Assembly: GCF_013201625.1 (NCBI RefSeq)
Contig: NZ_CP053839.1
Span: forward strand, 2,108,001 to 2,172,000
Direction of reading: 5' to 3'
DNA length: 64,000 nt
Origin: Aliarcobacter lanthieri
GTDB taxonomy: Bacteria; Campylobacterota; Campylobacteria; Campylobacterales; Arcobacteraceae
Of this stretch, positions 8,526 through 18,241 are shown piece by piece (position 1 is the stretch's first letter; the number at the start of each line of letters is the position of its first letter). The translations under genes were made by a program, and so were the position numbers. Under the pieces are notes generated by a model that saw only the letters and a list, made by a program, of their open reading frames with translations, made no database searches and was not told where the DNA came from.

Positions 8526-9358
8526 TTACTTCAAAAGATATTTTAAGAAAAGAGTTATCGGGGTCAATTTCTTCACAAGAGTTTATTGAAGATCTAATTG
8601 AGCGTTGGCATGATCATAGCAGAGATAATCATCTTTGGGCTGAAATAGAACGATTTAATGATCAATATGGAAAAATTCTTGATATGGCTTGTGGAGTTGG
8701 AACTTTTTTCTTTCATGGATTAGAAAAAGGTTATGATGTTTATGCTATTGAACCTGGAGAATGGCAACATGAATATATGTCACTTAAATATAAAGAGTGT
8801 GGATTTGAAGGTTCAATAGGAAACAGAGTTGTAAAAGGCGTAGGAGAATCTTTGCCATACAATAATGAAACATTTGATTATATTCAAACATATCAAACAT
8901 TAGAACATGTACAAGATGTAGAAAAATGTATTAGTGAATTAATAAGAGTTTTAAAAGACAATGGAAAACTAAGAATATTTGCTCCTGATTATGATAGTTT
9001 TTTTGAACCCCATTATTCTTTACCTTTTTTACCTAAAATGAATAAAAAACTAGCTGCTTTTTATGTTAGTTTACTTGGAAAACCAACTGATCGATTAAAT
9101 GGATTAACATGGATTACTTCAAAAAGTATTATTCAAATATTACAAAAACATAATAATTTGCAAATAACAGATTTAAGTAGATTATACAAAGATAGATTTA
9201 TAGAAAAAACATTAAATTCCTTTCCTTCTTTATTTCAAAATAATTTCATCATTAAAAAATTTGTATCTTATTATGTAAACTGGAAATATTATAGAAAAGT
9301 TTATACATTTAGAGAAGAAAAACATATAAATATTGTAGTAAAGAAAATAAATAAATGA
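8522..9358 (+). CDS. Class I SAM-dependent methyltransferase
   Basis: The 278-residue protein contains ILDMACGVGTFFFHG (SAM-binding motif I), an acidic AIEPGEW after the second strand, and YIQTYQTLEHV followed by ELIRVLKDNGKLRIFAPDY, the usual order for UbiE/COQ5-like methyltransferases. It overlaps wecE by 4 bases (ATGA). The C-terminal part (FQNNFIIKKFVSYYVNWKYY) is basic and aromatic and may bind a membrane-linked or lipid-linked glycan. The substrate is probably a sugar hydroxyl or carboxyl in this operon, but the sequence does not say which. Confidence 0.8.
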   Translation: MITSKDILRKELSGSISSQEFIEDLIERWHDHSRDNHLWAEIERFNDQYGKILDMACGVGTFFFHGLEKGYDVYAIEPGEWQHEYMSLKYKECGFEGSIGNRVVKGVGESLPYNNETFDYIQTYQTLEHVQDVEKCISELIRVLKDNGKLRIFAPDYDSFFEPHYSLPFLPKMNKKLAAFYVSLLGKPTDRLNGLTWITSKSIIQILQKHNNLQITDLSRLYKDRFIEKTLNSFPSLFQNNFIIKKFVSYYVNWKYYRKVYTFREEKHINIVVKKINK

Positions 9359-10047
9359 TTAAACCAAGTGAATTCCATAGTAATAAAAAACCATATAATT
9401 GGCTAATATACGATATAAGTGATAAATGGATAGAATCATATTCAAAATATTATAAAGGTACATTAGTAGATTTAGGATGTGGAGAAGCATCTCATAAAAA
9501 CTATTTTTTGCAATATGTAAATAAATATATTGGTGTTGACTGGACTAAGACATTACATAACTCTAAAGCAGATATTATTTCTGATTTAAATAAAAAAATA
9601 GAAATAGAAGATGACTTTGCAGATACAATAATTTCACTTTCTGTGATGGAACATCTTTGTGAACCTCAAATATTTTTAAATGAAAGTTACAGAATATTAA
9701 AAAAAGATGGAACTATAATTTTAGGAGTTCCTTGGATGTGGAGAATTCATGAAGCACCACATGATTATTTTAGATATACACCTTATGGTTTAAAATATAT
9801 GTTTGAAAAAGCAGGTTATAAAGATATTAAAGTTCAACCAACTACTGGTTTTTTCACTATGTGGTTTTTAAAAATGAATTATTTCAGCCTAAAATGGATA
9901 AAAGGTTCAACTTTTCGTAAAAGTTTAACAAAAGCCTTTTTATTTCCATTTTGGTATAGTTTACAAAAACTAGCCCCTTGGTTAGACTCTCAACATAGAG
10001 GTTGGTCGATTGAAAGTGCTGGTTTTTTTGTGGTAGCTAAAAAATGA
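9355..10047 (+). CDS. Class I SAM-dependent methyltransferase
   Basis: The 230-residue protein has [15 protein letters not shown] as motif I, GVDWTK after the second strand, [36 protein letters not shown] as the motif IV-VI block, and an [14 protein letters not shown] stretch common in methyltransferases of O-antigen and capsule clusters. It overlaps the preceding methyltransferase by 4 bases and the Ugd gene by 4 bases. With the methyltransferase domain at 4905-6785 this makes three methyltransferases in one operon, so a multiply methylated glycan is plausible. Confidence 0.8.
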   Translation: MIKPSEFHSNKKPYNWLIYDISDKWIESYSKYYKGTLVDLGCGEASHKNYFLQYVNKYIGVDWTKTLHNSKADIISDLNKKIEIEDDFADTIISLSVMEHLCEPQIFLNESYRILKKDGTIILGVPWMWRIHEAPHDYFRYTPYGLKYMFEKAGYKDIKVQPTTGFFTMWFLKMNYFSLKWIKGSTFRKSLTKAFLFPFWYSLQKLAPWLDSQHRGWSIESAGFFVVAKK

Positions 10048-11213
10048 AAATAGCAATTGCAGGGACAGGATATGTAGGTTTAAGTAATGGTTTACTATTA
10101 GCTCAAAATAATGAAGTAATAGCACTAGATATAGTTCATTCTAAAGTAGAGATATTAAATAAAAAGATATCTCCTATTGAGGATAAAGAGATTGAAGAAT
10201 ATCTAAAGAAAGACAATATTAATTTTAAAGCAACTTTAGATAAGAATGAAGCTTATAAAGATGCAGATTTTGTAATAATTGCAACTCCAACAGATTATGA
10301 CCCACAAACAAACTACTTTAATACAAAATCTGTTGAAGCAGTTATAAAAGATGTATTAGAGATAAATCCAAATGCAACTATGATTATAAAATCAACAGTT
10401 CCAGTTGGATATACAAAAAGCTTAAGAGAGAAGTTTAATACAAATAATATAATATTTTCTCCAGAGTTTTTAAGAGAAGGAAAAGCTCTTTATGATAACT
10501 TGTATCCAAGTAGGATAATTGTAGGAGAAAAAAGTAAACGAGCAGAAGCTTTTGCAACTCTTTTATCACAAGGTGCTATAAAAAAAGATATTCCAATACT
10601 TTTTACAGATTCAACAGAAGCTGAAGCTATAAAACTATTTTCAAATACATATCTTGCTATGAGAGTTGCATATTTTAATGAACTTGATAGCTATGCACAA
10701 ATACATAAGCTTGATACAAAACAAATTATTGATGGTGTGGGACTAGACCCAAGAATAGGAAATCACTATAATAATCCAAGCTTTGGATATGGAGGATATT
10801 GTTTGCCAAAAGATACAAAACAACTCTTAGCAAACTATAGTGAAGTTCCAAGTAACTTAATTGAAGCAATTGTAAAATCAAACTCTACAAGAAAAGATTT
10901 TATAGCAGATTCAATAATTTCTAAGAATCCTAAAATTGTAGGCATTTATAGACTTGTGATGAAAAGTGGAAGTGATAACTTTAGAAGTAGTGCAATACAA
11001 GGAATAATGAAAAGAATAAAAGCAAAAGGTATAGAAGTAGTAGTTTATGAACCAGTATTAAAAGAAGATACTTTTTTTAATTCAAAAGTAATAAAAGATT
11101 TAGAAGAGTTTAAAACTATTTCAGATGTAATAGTAGCAAATAGATTAAGTGAAACTTTAAGAGATATTGAAGATAAAGTTTATACTAGAGATATCTTTGG
11201 AAATGATGATTAA
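10044..11213 (+). CDS. ugd: UDP-glucose 6-dehydrogenase
   Basis: The 389-residue protein starts [16 protein letters not shown], the NAD-binding glycine motif of nucleotide-sugar dehydrogenases. It continues with [27 protein letters not shown] and [11 protein letters not shown], whose cysteine (Cys253) is the catalytic thiol. The enzyme oxidises UDP-glucose twice to UDP-glucuronate with two NAD. The length fits the short UDP-glucose dehydrogenase class (UgdH of E. coli and Pasteurella) better than the UDP-ManNAc or UDP-GlcNAc types. It is the last gene of the plus-strand glycan operon and stops 8 bases from the end of the convergent operon, with no obvious terminator between them. Confidence 0.88.
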   Translation: MKIAIAGTGYVGLSNGLLLAQNNEVIALDIVHSKVEILNKKISPIEDKEIEEYLKKDNINFKATLDKNEAYKDADFVIIATPTDYDPQTNYFNTKSVEAVIKDVLEINPNATMIIKSTVPVGYTKSLREKFNTNNIIFSPEFLREGKALYDNLYPSRIIVGEKSKRAEAFATLLSQGAIKKDIPILFTDSTEAEAIKLFSNTYLAMRVAYFNELDSYAQIHKLDTKQIIDGVGLDPRIGNHYNNPSFGYGGYCLPKDTKQLLANYSEVPSNLIEAIVKSNSTRKDFIADSIISKNPKIVGIYRLVMKSGSDNFRSSAIQGIMKRIKAKGIEVVVYEPVLKEDTFFNSKVIKDLEEFKTISDVIVANRLSETLRDIEDKVYTRDIFGNDD

Positions 11214-11221
11214 ATATAATG

Positions 11222-12415
11222 TTAATTAAACAAAATTTGCTCTTTAGAAAAGCCTAGTAAATAAAGTTCTTCCAAAATTTCAACTTTTACTTCTTCATTT
11301 AATACAGTTAAAATAACTATATCTTCCCTATGGCTTTTATCAATTTTAGATGAAATTTTATGTTTATCTACACTTATATTATATAGATTCTTATCAACTA
11401 TTTGATTAATAGTATATTCATTTTGAAGTTGTTCATATAACATTAATCCAATATTTCCAAAACCATAAATAATAATTCTTTTATTTGAATAATCTTTTAG
11501 TTTTTGTAATATTTTATAAATATAATCTTTTTCATGTTGTTGTATTTTTGATAAAACTCCTTTTTTTAATAGTTTATAAGATATACAATGTTTAGTATTT
11601 TCAACATTTATAGAAATATCTTTATCTATTTTAAATTGATTTTCTAATAGAACATGATATTTAAAATCTAAGAATTCTGTCATAAAATGATATGGTAAAT
11701 TCTCTTTATTAAAAATATCAAAATTTTCTTTATATGCGTTTATAAAATCTCTTTTTTTCCTAATGTCCCAATTAACTTTTTTATAAAATAGTCTATAAAC
11801 ATATATATTATAATTAATTGCAAAAAAGTTATCATGAAGTAACATAACATTTAAAAAAAATACAGGATCTTGTCTTCTTAAATAATTAGGAAAATACAAA
11901 TTATTTTCTTTCAAAAATTTTGTATTGAATAAAAAACTTTGATAGCCAAAACATGAATAGTATTCATTCCTAAAACTATAATATTTATCTTGTATAAAAT
12001 GAGATTCTTCTCTAAACTTACCTTTTAAATTATTTTCTACATCAAAAGCAAGAATATTTCCAGCAACAACTTTTACATTTTTATTTTTTGCAGTAAGATA
12101 TAATCTTTCTAATACAGTATTATCATAATAATAATCATCAGGATCCATAAATATTACAAATTCTCCATTTGCTTCATTTATACCTATATTCCTAGCTATG
12201 GCAGAACCTGAGTTTTTATCTAATTTTATATACTTTATTCTTTTATCTTCTATTATAAAGTCTTTTATTATGTAAGCTGAATTATCATTTGAACAATCAT
12301 CTATACATAAAATTTCTATATCTTTTAAAGTTTGATTTATAATAGAGTTTAAACACTCTTCAATATATTCTTGCATATTGTAAACCGGTATAATTACACT
12401 AACTTTATTGTTCAT
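11222..12415 (-). CDS. GT2 glycosyltransferase with C-terminal Rossmann-like module
   Basis: The 397-residue protein begins with VSVIIPVYNMQEYIEECLNS and has ILCIDDCSNDNS and FMDPDDYY, the nucleotide-sugar and metal-binding elements (the DPDD is the DXD site) of family 2 glycosyltransferases. After about residue 305 there is a second module with RIIIYGFGNIGLMLYEQL and IVDKN, similar to the end of the sulfotransferase-family protein at 3623-4897. It has no transmembrane segments, so it should act in the cytosol at the membrane face. It is the last gene of the minus-strand operon and overlaps the preceding gene by 4 bases. Donor and acceptor are unknown. Confidence 0.8.
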   Translation of the reverse strand: MNNKVSVIIPVYNMQEYIEECLNSIINQTLKDIEILCIDDCSNDNSAYIIKDFIIEDKRIKYIKLDKNSGSAIARNIGINEANGEFVIFMDPDDYYYDNTVLERLYLTAKNKNVKVVAGNILAFDVENNLKGKFREESHFIQDKYYSFRNEYYSCFGYQSFLFNTKFLKENNLYFPNYLRRQDPVFFLNVMLLHDNFFAINYNIYVYRLFYKKVNWDIRKKRDFINAYKENFDIFNKENLPYHFMTEFLDFKYHVLLENQFKIDKDISINVENTKHCISYKLLKKGVLSKIQQHEKDYIYKILQKLKDYSNKRIIIYGFGNIGLMLYEQLQNEYTINQIVDKNLYNISVDKHKISSKIDKSHREDIVILTVLNEEVKVEILEELYLLGFSKEQILFN

Positions 12416-13782
12416 AAAATATTTATTTTCCTTAATCTATCTCTTATCATTCTAAACTTTTTATATAAAACTGGTTGATATATATTTCTAAATATATCTT
12501 CATACATAGTATATTGACTATTTATATTTTTGATTTCATTTAGATTTACTACATTTAGAAATTGATCTATAAAAATATATCTATCATCAAAATTTTTATC
12601 TTCTTTAAAATCTAAGATATGCTCTTGTACATAAAAAATAGTTTTAAAACTATTTTCTAAAAATTCTTTTTTAGAAATTGGTTTTTCATCAAAATTTGAT
12701 TTGATTAAATCATAATTTTCTTCATCACAATAAATAGATATATTTTTATAAAAGTTTTTTAAATACAAATAAACTCTTCTATTTGAATACATATCTTTTT
12801 GCATATGAATTATAATATTATCTGTATTTTCTAGATTATATTTATCAAAAATATTTTGTTCAGGCTCTTTTATAAAAATACTGTCATCTTGTTTACCTAG
12901 TTTTCCAATAAGTAGATCATCAATAGAGCATAAGAAAGATTTAGGAGTAGCATAGTTTCCTTTTAAATTTGAAAAAAAAGTCAGTGAAATTAACCAATTA
13001 CAAATACTTTTTACAAAATTGTCAAATTTATTATCTTCTAAATATTTAAGAAAAAACATTATTTTATTTCTTTCAAAATAGTAAAAGCCAAAAGTATTTG
13101 TATGATTTGCTGCTCCCATTTTATGAAATACTCTTGAACTGTTTATAGCATGGATCTCATATCCAGACTTTTTTACTCTAGTACACCAATCCATATCATC
13201 CCAATATATAAAATGATGTGTATTAAAGCTTCCAACTTTTTTTAATACATCTTTCGATGTTATCATACAACAAGCAGGAACATAATCACAAACTACAATT
13301 TCAGGTAAAGAATTATCATCTTTATGTGACTTTAAAGGAGTATATATATTAAATTTATTATCAAAATCTATAAACGATCCCATCTCTTGTAAAATATCTT
13401 TATTATCCATAGTACATATTTTTGATCCAACAACTCCAACTTTTGGATTTATTTTTATATATTTGTGAAGATTTAAAATAGTATTAAATTCAAGTAAAAT
13501 ATCATTATCTAATAACACTACATAATCATATTCTTTTTGCATAGTATATCTTATACCTCTATCAAAACCACCTGAACCACCAGTATTAGTTTCATTTTCT
13601 AAAAGTATAATTTGTGGATAGTTATTTTTTATAAAATTACTACTTCCATCTGTTGAAGCATTATCTACAACTATCACATCATAAGTTAAATTCTCAAAGT
13701 TTGATTTATATAAAGTTTCTAAACAACCTTTTAGATAATCAACTTTATTAAAATTACAAATTACTATTCCTAAATCTTTCAT
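12412..13782 (-). CDS. GT2 glycosyltransferase, GlfT/rhamnosyltransferase-like
   Basis: The start chosen is the ATG at 13782, which forms an ATGA overlap with the stop of galE and lies eight bases after a GGGAG. The frame is open five codons further, to an ATG at 13797. The product begins MKDLGIVICNFNKVDYLKGCL and has IVVDNASTDGS, NTGGSGGFDRG and YDYVVLLDNDI, the pattern of rhamnosyl- and galactofuranosyltransferases of GT2. A C-terminal extension of about 170 residues follows the catalytic domain and has no motif I know. The adjacent glf and galE make UDP-galactofuranose a likely donor. It probably acts in the cytosol on a lipid-linked glycan. Confidence 0.8.
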   Translation of the reverse strand: MKDLGIVICNFNKVDYLKGCLETLYKSNFENLTYDVIVVDNASTDGSSNFIKNNYPQIILLENETNTGGSGGFDRGIRYTMQKEYDYVVLLDNDILLEFNTILNLHKYIKINPKVGVVGSKICTMDNKDILQEMGSFIDFDNKFNIYTPLKSHKDDNSLPEIVVCDYVPACCMITSKDVLKKVGSFNTHHFIYWDDMDWCTRVKKSGYEIHAINSSRVFHKMGAANHTNTFGFYYFERNKIMFFLKYLEDNKFDNFVKSICNWLISLTFFSNLKGNYATPKSFLCSIDDLLIGKLGKQDDSIFIKEPEQNIFDKYNLENTDNIIIHMQKDMYSNRRVYLYLKNFYKNISIYCDEENYDLIKSNFDEKPISKKEFLENSFKTIFYVQEHILDFKEDKNFDDRYIFIDQFLNVVNLNEIKNINSQYTMYEDIFRNIYQPVLYKKFRMIRDRLRKINIL

Positions 13783-14792
13783 ATAGATTTCTCCCATTCA
13801 TATGCACTTTTACAAATTAATTCCAAATTATTAAATTTTGGCTTCCATTTCATTTTATCTAAAATCTTACCATTATCTGATACTAAAAAAGCTGGATCCC
13901 CTTCTCTTCTTTCTATAATTTGAGTTTTAAAATCACAATTTGTTATATTTTTTATACTATTTACAATCTCTTTTACACTATAACCTTTTGCATATCCTAA
14001 ATTAAAAATATCACTATCATTTTCTTCAAGATAAGAGATAGCTTCTATGTGTGCATTTGCTAAATCTTCTACATGAATATAATCTCTTATACAACTACCA
14101 TCATATGTATCAAAATCATCTCCATATATATTTAAAACTTCTCTTTTACCTAAAGCTGTTTTTACTACAAGTGGGATAAGATGAGTCTCTGGCTCATGTT
14201 TCTCACCAATTCTTGGGAGTAATATATTATCTTTATAAAATATATCAGCTCCAGCAACATTAAAATATCTAAAAATTATATATTTAAAATCTTTTGAAAT
14301 TTTCTTTGTATCTTGTAAAACCTTTTCACTCATTAGTTTACTCATACCATAAGGATTTATAGGATTTGTAGGAAAATCTTCTTTTATCTTACTATTTTGT
14401 TGAACATCTCCATAAACTGCTGCTGTACTTGAAAAAATAAATTTCTTAACACCTGTTTCAACTGCACATTTTATTAAATTTGTTGTATTAATTGTGTTAT
14501 TAAAATAGTATTTAAAAGGGTCTTGCATAGATTCTGAAACTATACTATATGCTGCAAAATGAATAATCACATCAAATTTATTTTGCTCTAAAACTTCCTT
14601 TATTTTATCAAACTCTTTTAAATCAAGATTTATAAAATTAAACTCTCTTATATTTTTTAATATATTTATAGCTTCAATATTTCCTGTTGATAAATTATCT
14701 AAAATAGTTATTTCATAAGAAGTAGTTTCTAAAAGTTGCTTAGCAACATGGCTTCCTATATATCCAGCTCCGCCAGTTATTAAAATTTTCAC
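13779..14792 (-). CDS. galE: UDP-glucose 4-epimerase
   Basis: The 337-residue protein has ITGGAGYIGSHVAKQLLE (NAD-binding), a FSSTAAVYG strand, the YGMSKLMSEKVL active-site YxxxK, FRYFNVAGAD, and the GDPAFLVSD stretch typical of GalE rather than other epimerases. It interconverts UDP-glucose and UDP-galactose, and the latter is the substrate of the adjacent Glf. It overlaps glf by 4 bases upstream and the next GT2 gene downstream, so the galactofuranose supply and use genes are coupled. Confidence 0.9.
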   Translation of the reverse strand: MKILITGGAGYIGSHVAKQLLETTSYEITILDNLSTGNIEAINILKNIREFNFINLDLKEFDKIKEVLEQNKFDVIIHFAAYSIVSESMQDPFKYYFNNTINTTNLIKCAVETGVKKFIFSSTAAVYGDVQQNSKIKEDFPTNPINPYGMSKLMSEKVLQDTKKISKDFKYIIFRYFNVAGADIFYKDNILLPRIGEKHEPETHLIPLVVKTALGKREVLNIYGDDFDTYDGSCIRDYIHVEDLANAHIEAISYLEENDSDIFNLGYAKGYSVKEIVNSIKNITNCDFKTQIIERREGDPAFLVSDNGKILDKMKWKPKFNNLELICKSAYEWEKSI

Positions 14793-15931
14793 TTAAAATT
14801 TTCCTTGAAAATATCTAATGCTCTTTTAACTATATCATCTATATCATAGTATTTATACTCTGCAAGTCTTCCTACTAATATAAGATTTTGAAACTCTTTT
14901 GAGTAGCTTAAATATTGATTATATTTTTCTTGATTCTTTTGTGTAAATATTGGGTAATATGGAGTATTTACATCTTTTATATACTCTTGTGGATATTCTT
15001 TCAAAATAGTTGTTTTAGCTGAATTTATAGTGTGAATATGTTTAAATTCAGTTATTCTTGTAAAATCATAATCATTTGGATAGTTTACAGTTGCTTTTTC
15101 TTGATAAAAATCTTTTTCAATAGTTTCAAATCTCATATCTACACTTCTATAAGGAAGTTCTCCAAATTTATAATCAAACAATTCATCAATTTGCCCAGTA
15201 TATATAACTTTCCCATCAAACTTTCTATCAAAAAGATAAAGATCTTTATCTTTTATTTCACAAATCTCTTTAAAATCTGTATTTAGCATTAGTTTTATAT
15301 TTTTATGATTTAACATATTTTCTATCATTTTAGTATAACCATCTTTTGGAAGCATTTGATAGCTATCGTTAAAATATCTATTATCACGACCTATAAAAAC
15401 TGGAACTCTTGCAGTTACTGCTCCATCCATATCTTCTGGTTTCATGTCCCACTGCTTTGCTGTATAGTTCACAAATATTTTTTCATAGATAAAATCTGCT
15501 AAAAATTGTAAATCTTTATCTTTTGATTTTTTAAGTTCAAGAATTGGGATTTTAGAGTTATACTCATAATTTTCTAAAAGTTTTTTTTCTAAAAGTTCTG
15601 CTTTTTGTTTTGGAAAAACTTCATATAAGGTATTAAAATTAAAAGGTATTGGAACTTTTTTACCATCAATATATGCTAAAACTTCATGATTATAAATATC
15701 CCAAGAAGTAAAATTTGATAAATAAGCAACTACTTCTTTATCATTTGTGTGAAAAAGATGTGGTCCATATTTATGAACTAAAATATTATTTTCATCTTTT
15801 AAATCATAGCAATTCCCACCAATATGATTTCTTTTTTCTATAATTAAAACTTTTTTATTAAGTTGTGTAGCCATATTTTGAGCTAATACAACTCCAGCTA
15901 ATCCACTTCCAACAACTATATAATCTATCAT
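14789..15931 (-). CDS. glf: UDP-galactopyranose mutase
   Basis: The 380-residue flavoprotein starts with YIVVGSGLAGVVLAQNMA (FAD-binding), then EKRNHIGGNCYD, KYGPHLFHTNDKEV, PFNFNTL, and NYTAKQWDM, all hallmarks of Glf. It converts UDP-galactopyranose to UDP-galactofuranose. The length equals that of bacterial Glf proteins. It lies between a GlfT1-like transferase and galE with 4-base overlaps on both sides. Together they form a complete cytosolic galactofuranose donor module. Confidence 0.93.
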   Translation of the reverse strand: MIDYIVVGSGLAGVVLAQNMATQLNKKVLIIEKRNHIGGNCYDLKDENNILVHKYGPHLFHTNDKEVVAYLSNFTSWDIYNHEVLAYIDGKKVPIPFNFNTLYEVFPKQKAELLEKKLLENYEYNSKIPILELKKSKDKDLQFLADFIYEKIFVNYTAKQWDMKPEDMDGAVTARVPVFIGRDNRYFNDSYQMLPKDGYTKMIENMLNHKNIKLMLNTDFKEICEIKDKDLYLFDRKFDGKVIYTGQIDELFDYKFGELPYRSVDMRFETIEKDFYQEKATVNYPNDYDFTRITEFKHIHTINSAKTTILKEYPQEYIKDVNTPYYPIFTQKNQEKYNQYLSYSKEFQNLILVGRLAEYKYYDIDDIVKRALDIFKENFK

Positions 15932-16902
15932 CTTTTACCTTTTAAAATCTTAGTTGGTTTATCATTGTCAAAAACTCCTCTTATACCATCAAAGAAAGAG
16001 TTAGTTGCAAATACTAACCGAATGTATTTTTTATCATCATATAAAATTATATCTTTTATCAATTCTAGATATAGTTTAATAATAAAAAAGTATCTCTTAT
16101 AACCTTTACCATATTTTAAAGCTATAAATATAGAGTTTCTAAGTCCAAAATACTTTAACCAAAGTTTCTCAAATTTTATTCTATTCTTTTTAAACCATAG
16201 AAATCGTCTTTGTATCTTTTCTTCTTGTCGTTTTTCTTTATGGTATATATTTACACTATTTATCATAAGAATTTTCCCAATAGAAGCAAGTCTTAATGAG
16301 TACTCAGTATCATCATGATGTATAAAAAATCTCTCTTCAGGTAGCCCTACCTTTTTTACGGATGAGAGAGGGATTAAAATCCCAACAAATGAAGCCATTT
16401 CAATCTCACATTTTTCTTTTTGATACTCTTTTTGATCTATTGGTTTTTGAAAAGATGGTACACAATTATAGTAATCAATCATTGCTCTATGTCCATATCC
16501 ACTTAAAGAAAGAATACTATCTTCTTTTGTTCCAATAAATAGTTTTGGAGCATAAGCACTATATTTACTACCATCAATATTTTTTAATAAACCTTCTAAG
16601 GCATTTAATTCAGGTTCAGCATCATCATCCATAAGCCATACATAATCATAACTACTATCCAGTGCAAATTTTACACCAAAATGAAAACCACCTGCCCCAC
16701 CAATATTTTTAGGTAATTTTTTATAAATTATATTTTCATTTTCTAAATACTTATCCTCTTTTATTTTAATATCTGTACCATCTGTTGAGTCATTATTTAC
16801 AACTAATATATCTGTTTTATATGTTTGATTTAATAAAGAATCCAAACACTCTTTTAAAAGTTCATATCTATTGTAAGTAACTACAACTGTACATATCTTC
16901 AT
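15928..16902 (-). CDS. GT2 galactofuranosyltransferase-like protein (GlfT1-like)
   Basis: The start chosen is the ATG at 16902, which comes one base after the stop of the upstream ligase gene. The frame extends 19 codons further to 16959 but would then lie inside that gene. The 324-residue product begins MKICTVVVTYNRYELLKECL and has VVNNDSTDGT, NIGGAGGFHFG and YVWLMDDDAEP. The NxGGAGGF and LMDDDAEP pair is typical of galactofuranosyltransferases of the GlfT1 type. Later FIHHDDTEYSLR supplies acidic active-site residues. It is directly followed by glf, which fits a UDP-galactofuranose donor. The acceptor is unknown. Confidence 0.8.
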   Translation of the reverse strand: MKICTVVVTYNRYELLKECLDSLLNQTYKTDILVVNNDSTDGTDIKIKEDKYLENENIIYKKLPKNIGGAGGFHFGVKFALDSSYDYVWLMDDDAEPELNALEGLLKNIDGSKYSAYAPKLFIGTKEDSILSLSGYGHRAMIDYYNCVPSFQKPIDQKEYQKEKCEIEMASFVGILIPLSSVKKVGLPEERFFIHHDDTEYSLRLASIGKILMINSVNIYHKEKRQEEKIQRRFLWFKKNRIKFEKLWLKYFGLRNSIFIALKYGKGYKRYFFIIKLYLELIKDIILYDDKKYIRLVFATNSFFDGIRGVFDNDKPTKILKGKR

Positions 16903-16903
16903 A

Positions 16904-18241
16904 TTAATCTTTTCTTCTAATTTTTTTGAATCTATCACTAAAATTTGTTTTTTCAACAATATTAACTTTTGTTGGAATTTTAAAAGAGTCCAATTTATCT
17001 TTACAAAAAAGTCTTATAATTTTTTTGATATTTTCAATATCTTCATTCAAAACTACATCACAAACTACTGTTTGTCCTGTTATAGCATTTTGTTCACCAT
17101 AAACCATACAATCAGCAATTTGTGGAATTGACAAAATTATAGATTCTACCTCGTTTGGCAATACTTTTTGCCCTCCAACATTTATTATTTCTTTATTTCT
17201 TCCTATTATTTTTAAAAACCCATCTTGAAGAACTTCTACTAAATCACCTGTTTTAAACCAACCATCACTTGTAAAACTATCCATTGAAGCATTCAAATAT
17301 CCTAAAACTTGAGTAGAACTTCTTAACCAAAGTTCATTTTCTACTACTTTATACTCACAATTTATATCTTCAAGTTTCATAAATAAAGAATCTGATGATT
17401 TTGAAGTAGTAGTACTTATTCCTGTCTCACTTGTACCAAAAGTTTGTAAGAATTTAACTTTAGGAAAAATAGCTTTTAGTTTTAAAAGTAGTGATTGAGG
17501 CATTGTTTCTGTTCCGTAAGTAATCATTCTTAAACTACTTAAATCATATTTTTCATACTCTCCAGAGATTAAAATAAGATTTAAAAATGTAGGACTAGAA
17601 GGAAGGAGCATAATTTTATATTTTTCAATTAATTCACAAATAGATTTAGCATCTCTTTGCTTTGGGATAATTAAACAATTACCCATAGATAAGGCATTGA
17701 ATACTGTATTTAGCCCACCAATGTGATCAAACATTAAAAAGACCAACATATTTATAGATTTTTCTTTTTTATCTTTATAGATATTTATAAGATTATCAAG
17801 ATTATGTATCATAGCTTTTGGTTTTCCTGTACTTCCACTTGAAAACAAGATAAGCCCTGAACTATTTTTATCTTTTAAATTATCTATCATTTTATGAGAT
17901 CTTTTATCTTCTATATTTTCTATTAAAAGTTCTTTTTCATTCGTTTTTATAATATATTCACAAAATGATTCTTCAATAAACTCTTTTTGAATTTTTTTTA
18001 CACTTGTAGTAATTGGAACAATAATATTTTTATTCTCAAAAAGTGCAAAAAATAGTGATAAATTATAAAAAGAGTAATCACCCAAAATTGCTACAACTTT
18101 TGATTTTATACTATATTTATCTAAAGTTTTTTTATAAGATTCTATTTGATTTGTAAATTCTTCATAAGTATATGCAATACCATCAAAAAGTAGTGCATTT
18201 TTTTGACTAAAACTTTTAAATTTTTCTAGTAAAAAACTCAT
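16904..18241 (-). CDS. AMP-dependent acyl ligase (ANL superfamily)
   Basis: The 445-residue protein has the ANL signatures in order: GLILFSSGSTGKPKAM (P-loop), LQTFGTSETGIS, GWFKTGDLVEV, IIGRNKEIINVGGQKVLPNEVE (hinge), and a C-terminal NFSDRFKKIRRKD carrying the likely adenylation lysine. It is shorter than usual acyl-CoA synthetases and lies directly after an SDR and an acyl carrier protein. It probably loads an acid onto that carrier protein by way of an acyl-AMP, like the ligase/ACP pair Cj1307/Cj1308 in the Campylobacter jejuni flagellar glycosylation island. The acid it uses is unknown. Confidence 0.75.
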   Translation of the reverse strand: MSFLLEKFKSFSQKNALLFDGIAYTYEEFTNQIESYKKTLDKYSIKSKVVAILGDYSFYNLSLFFALFENKNIIVPITTSVKKIQKEFIEESFCEYIIKTNEKELLIENIEDKRSHKMIDNLKDKNSSGLILFSSGSTGKPKAMIHNLDNLINIYKDKKEKSINMLVFLMFDHIGGLNTVFNALSMGNCLIIPKQRDAKSICELIEKYKIMLLPSSPTFLNLILISGEYEKYDLSSLRMITYGTETMPQSLLLKLKAIFPKVKFLQTFGTSETGISTTTSKSSDSLFMKLEDINCEYKVVENELWLRSSTQVLGYLNASMDSFTSDGWFKTGDLVEVLQDGFLKIIGRNKEIINVGGQKVLPNEVESIILSIPQIADCMVYGEQNAITGQTVVCDVVLNEDIENIKKIIRLFCKDKLDSFKIPTKVNIVEKTNFSDRFKKIRRKD

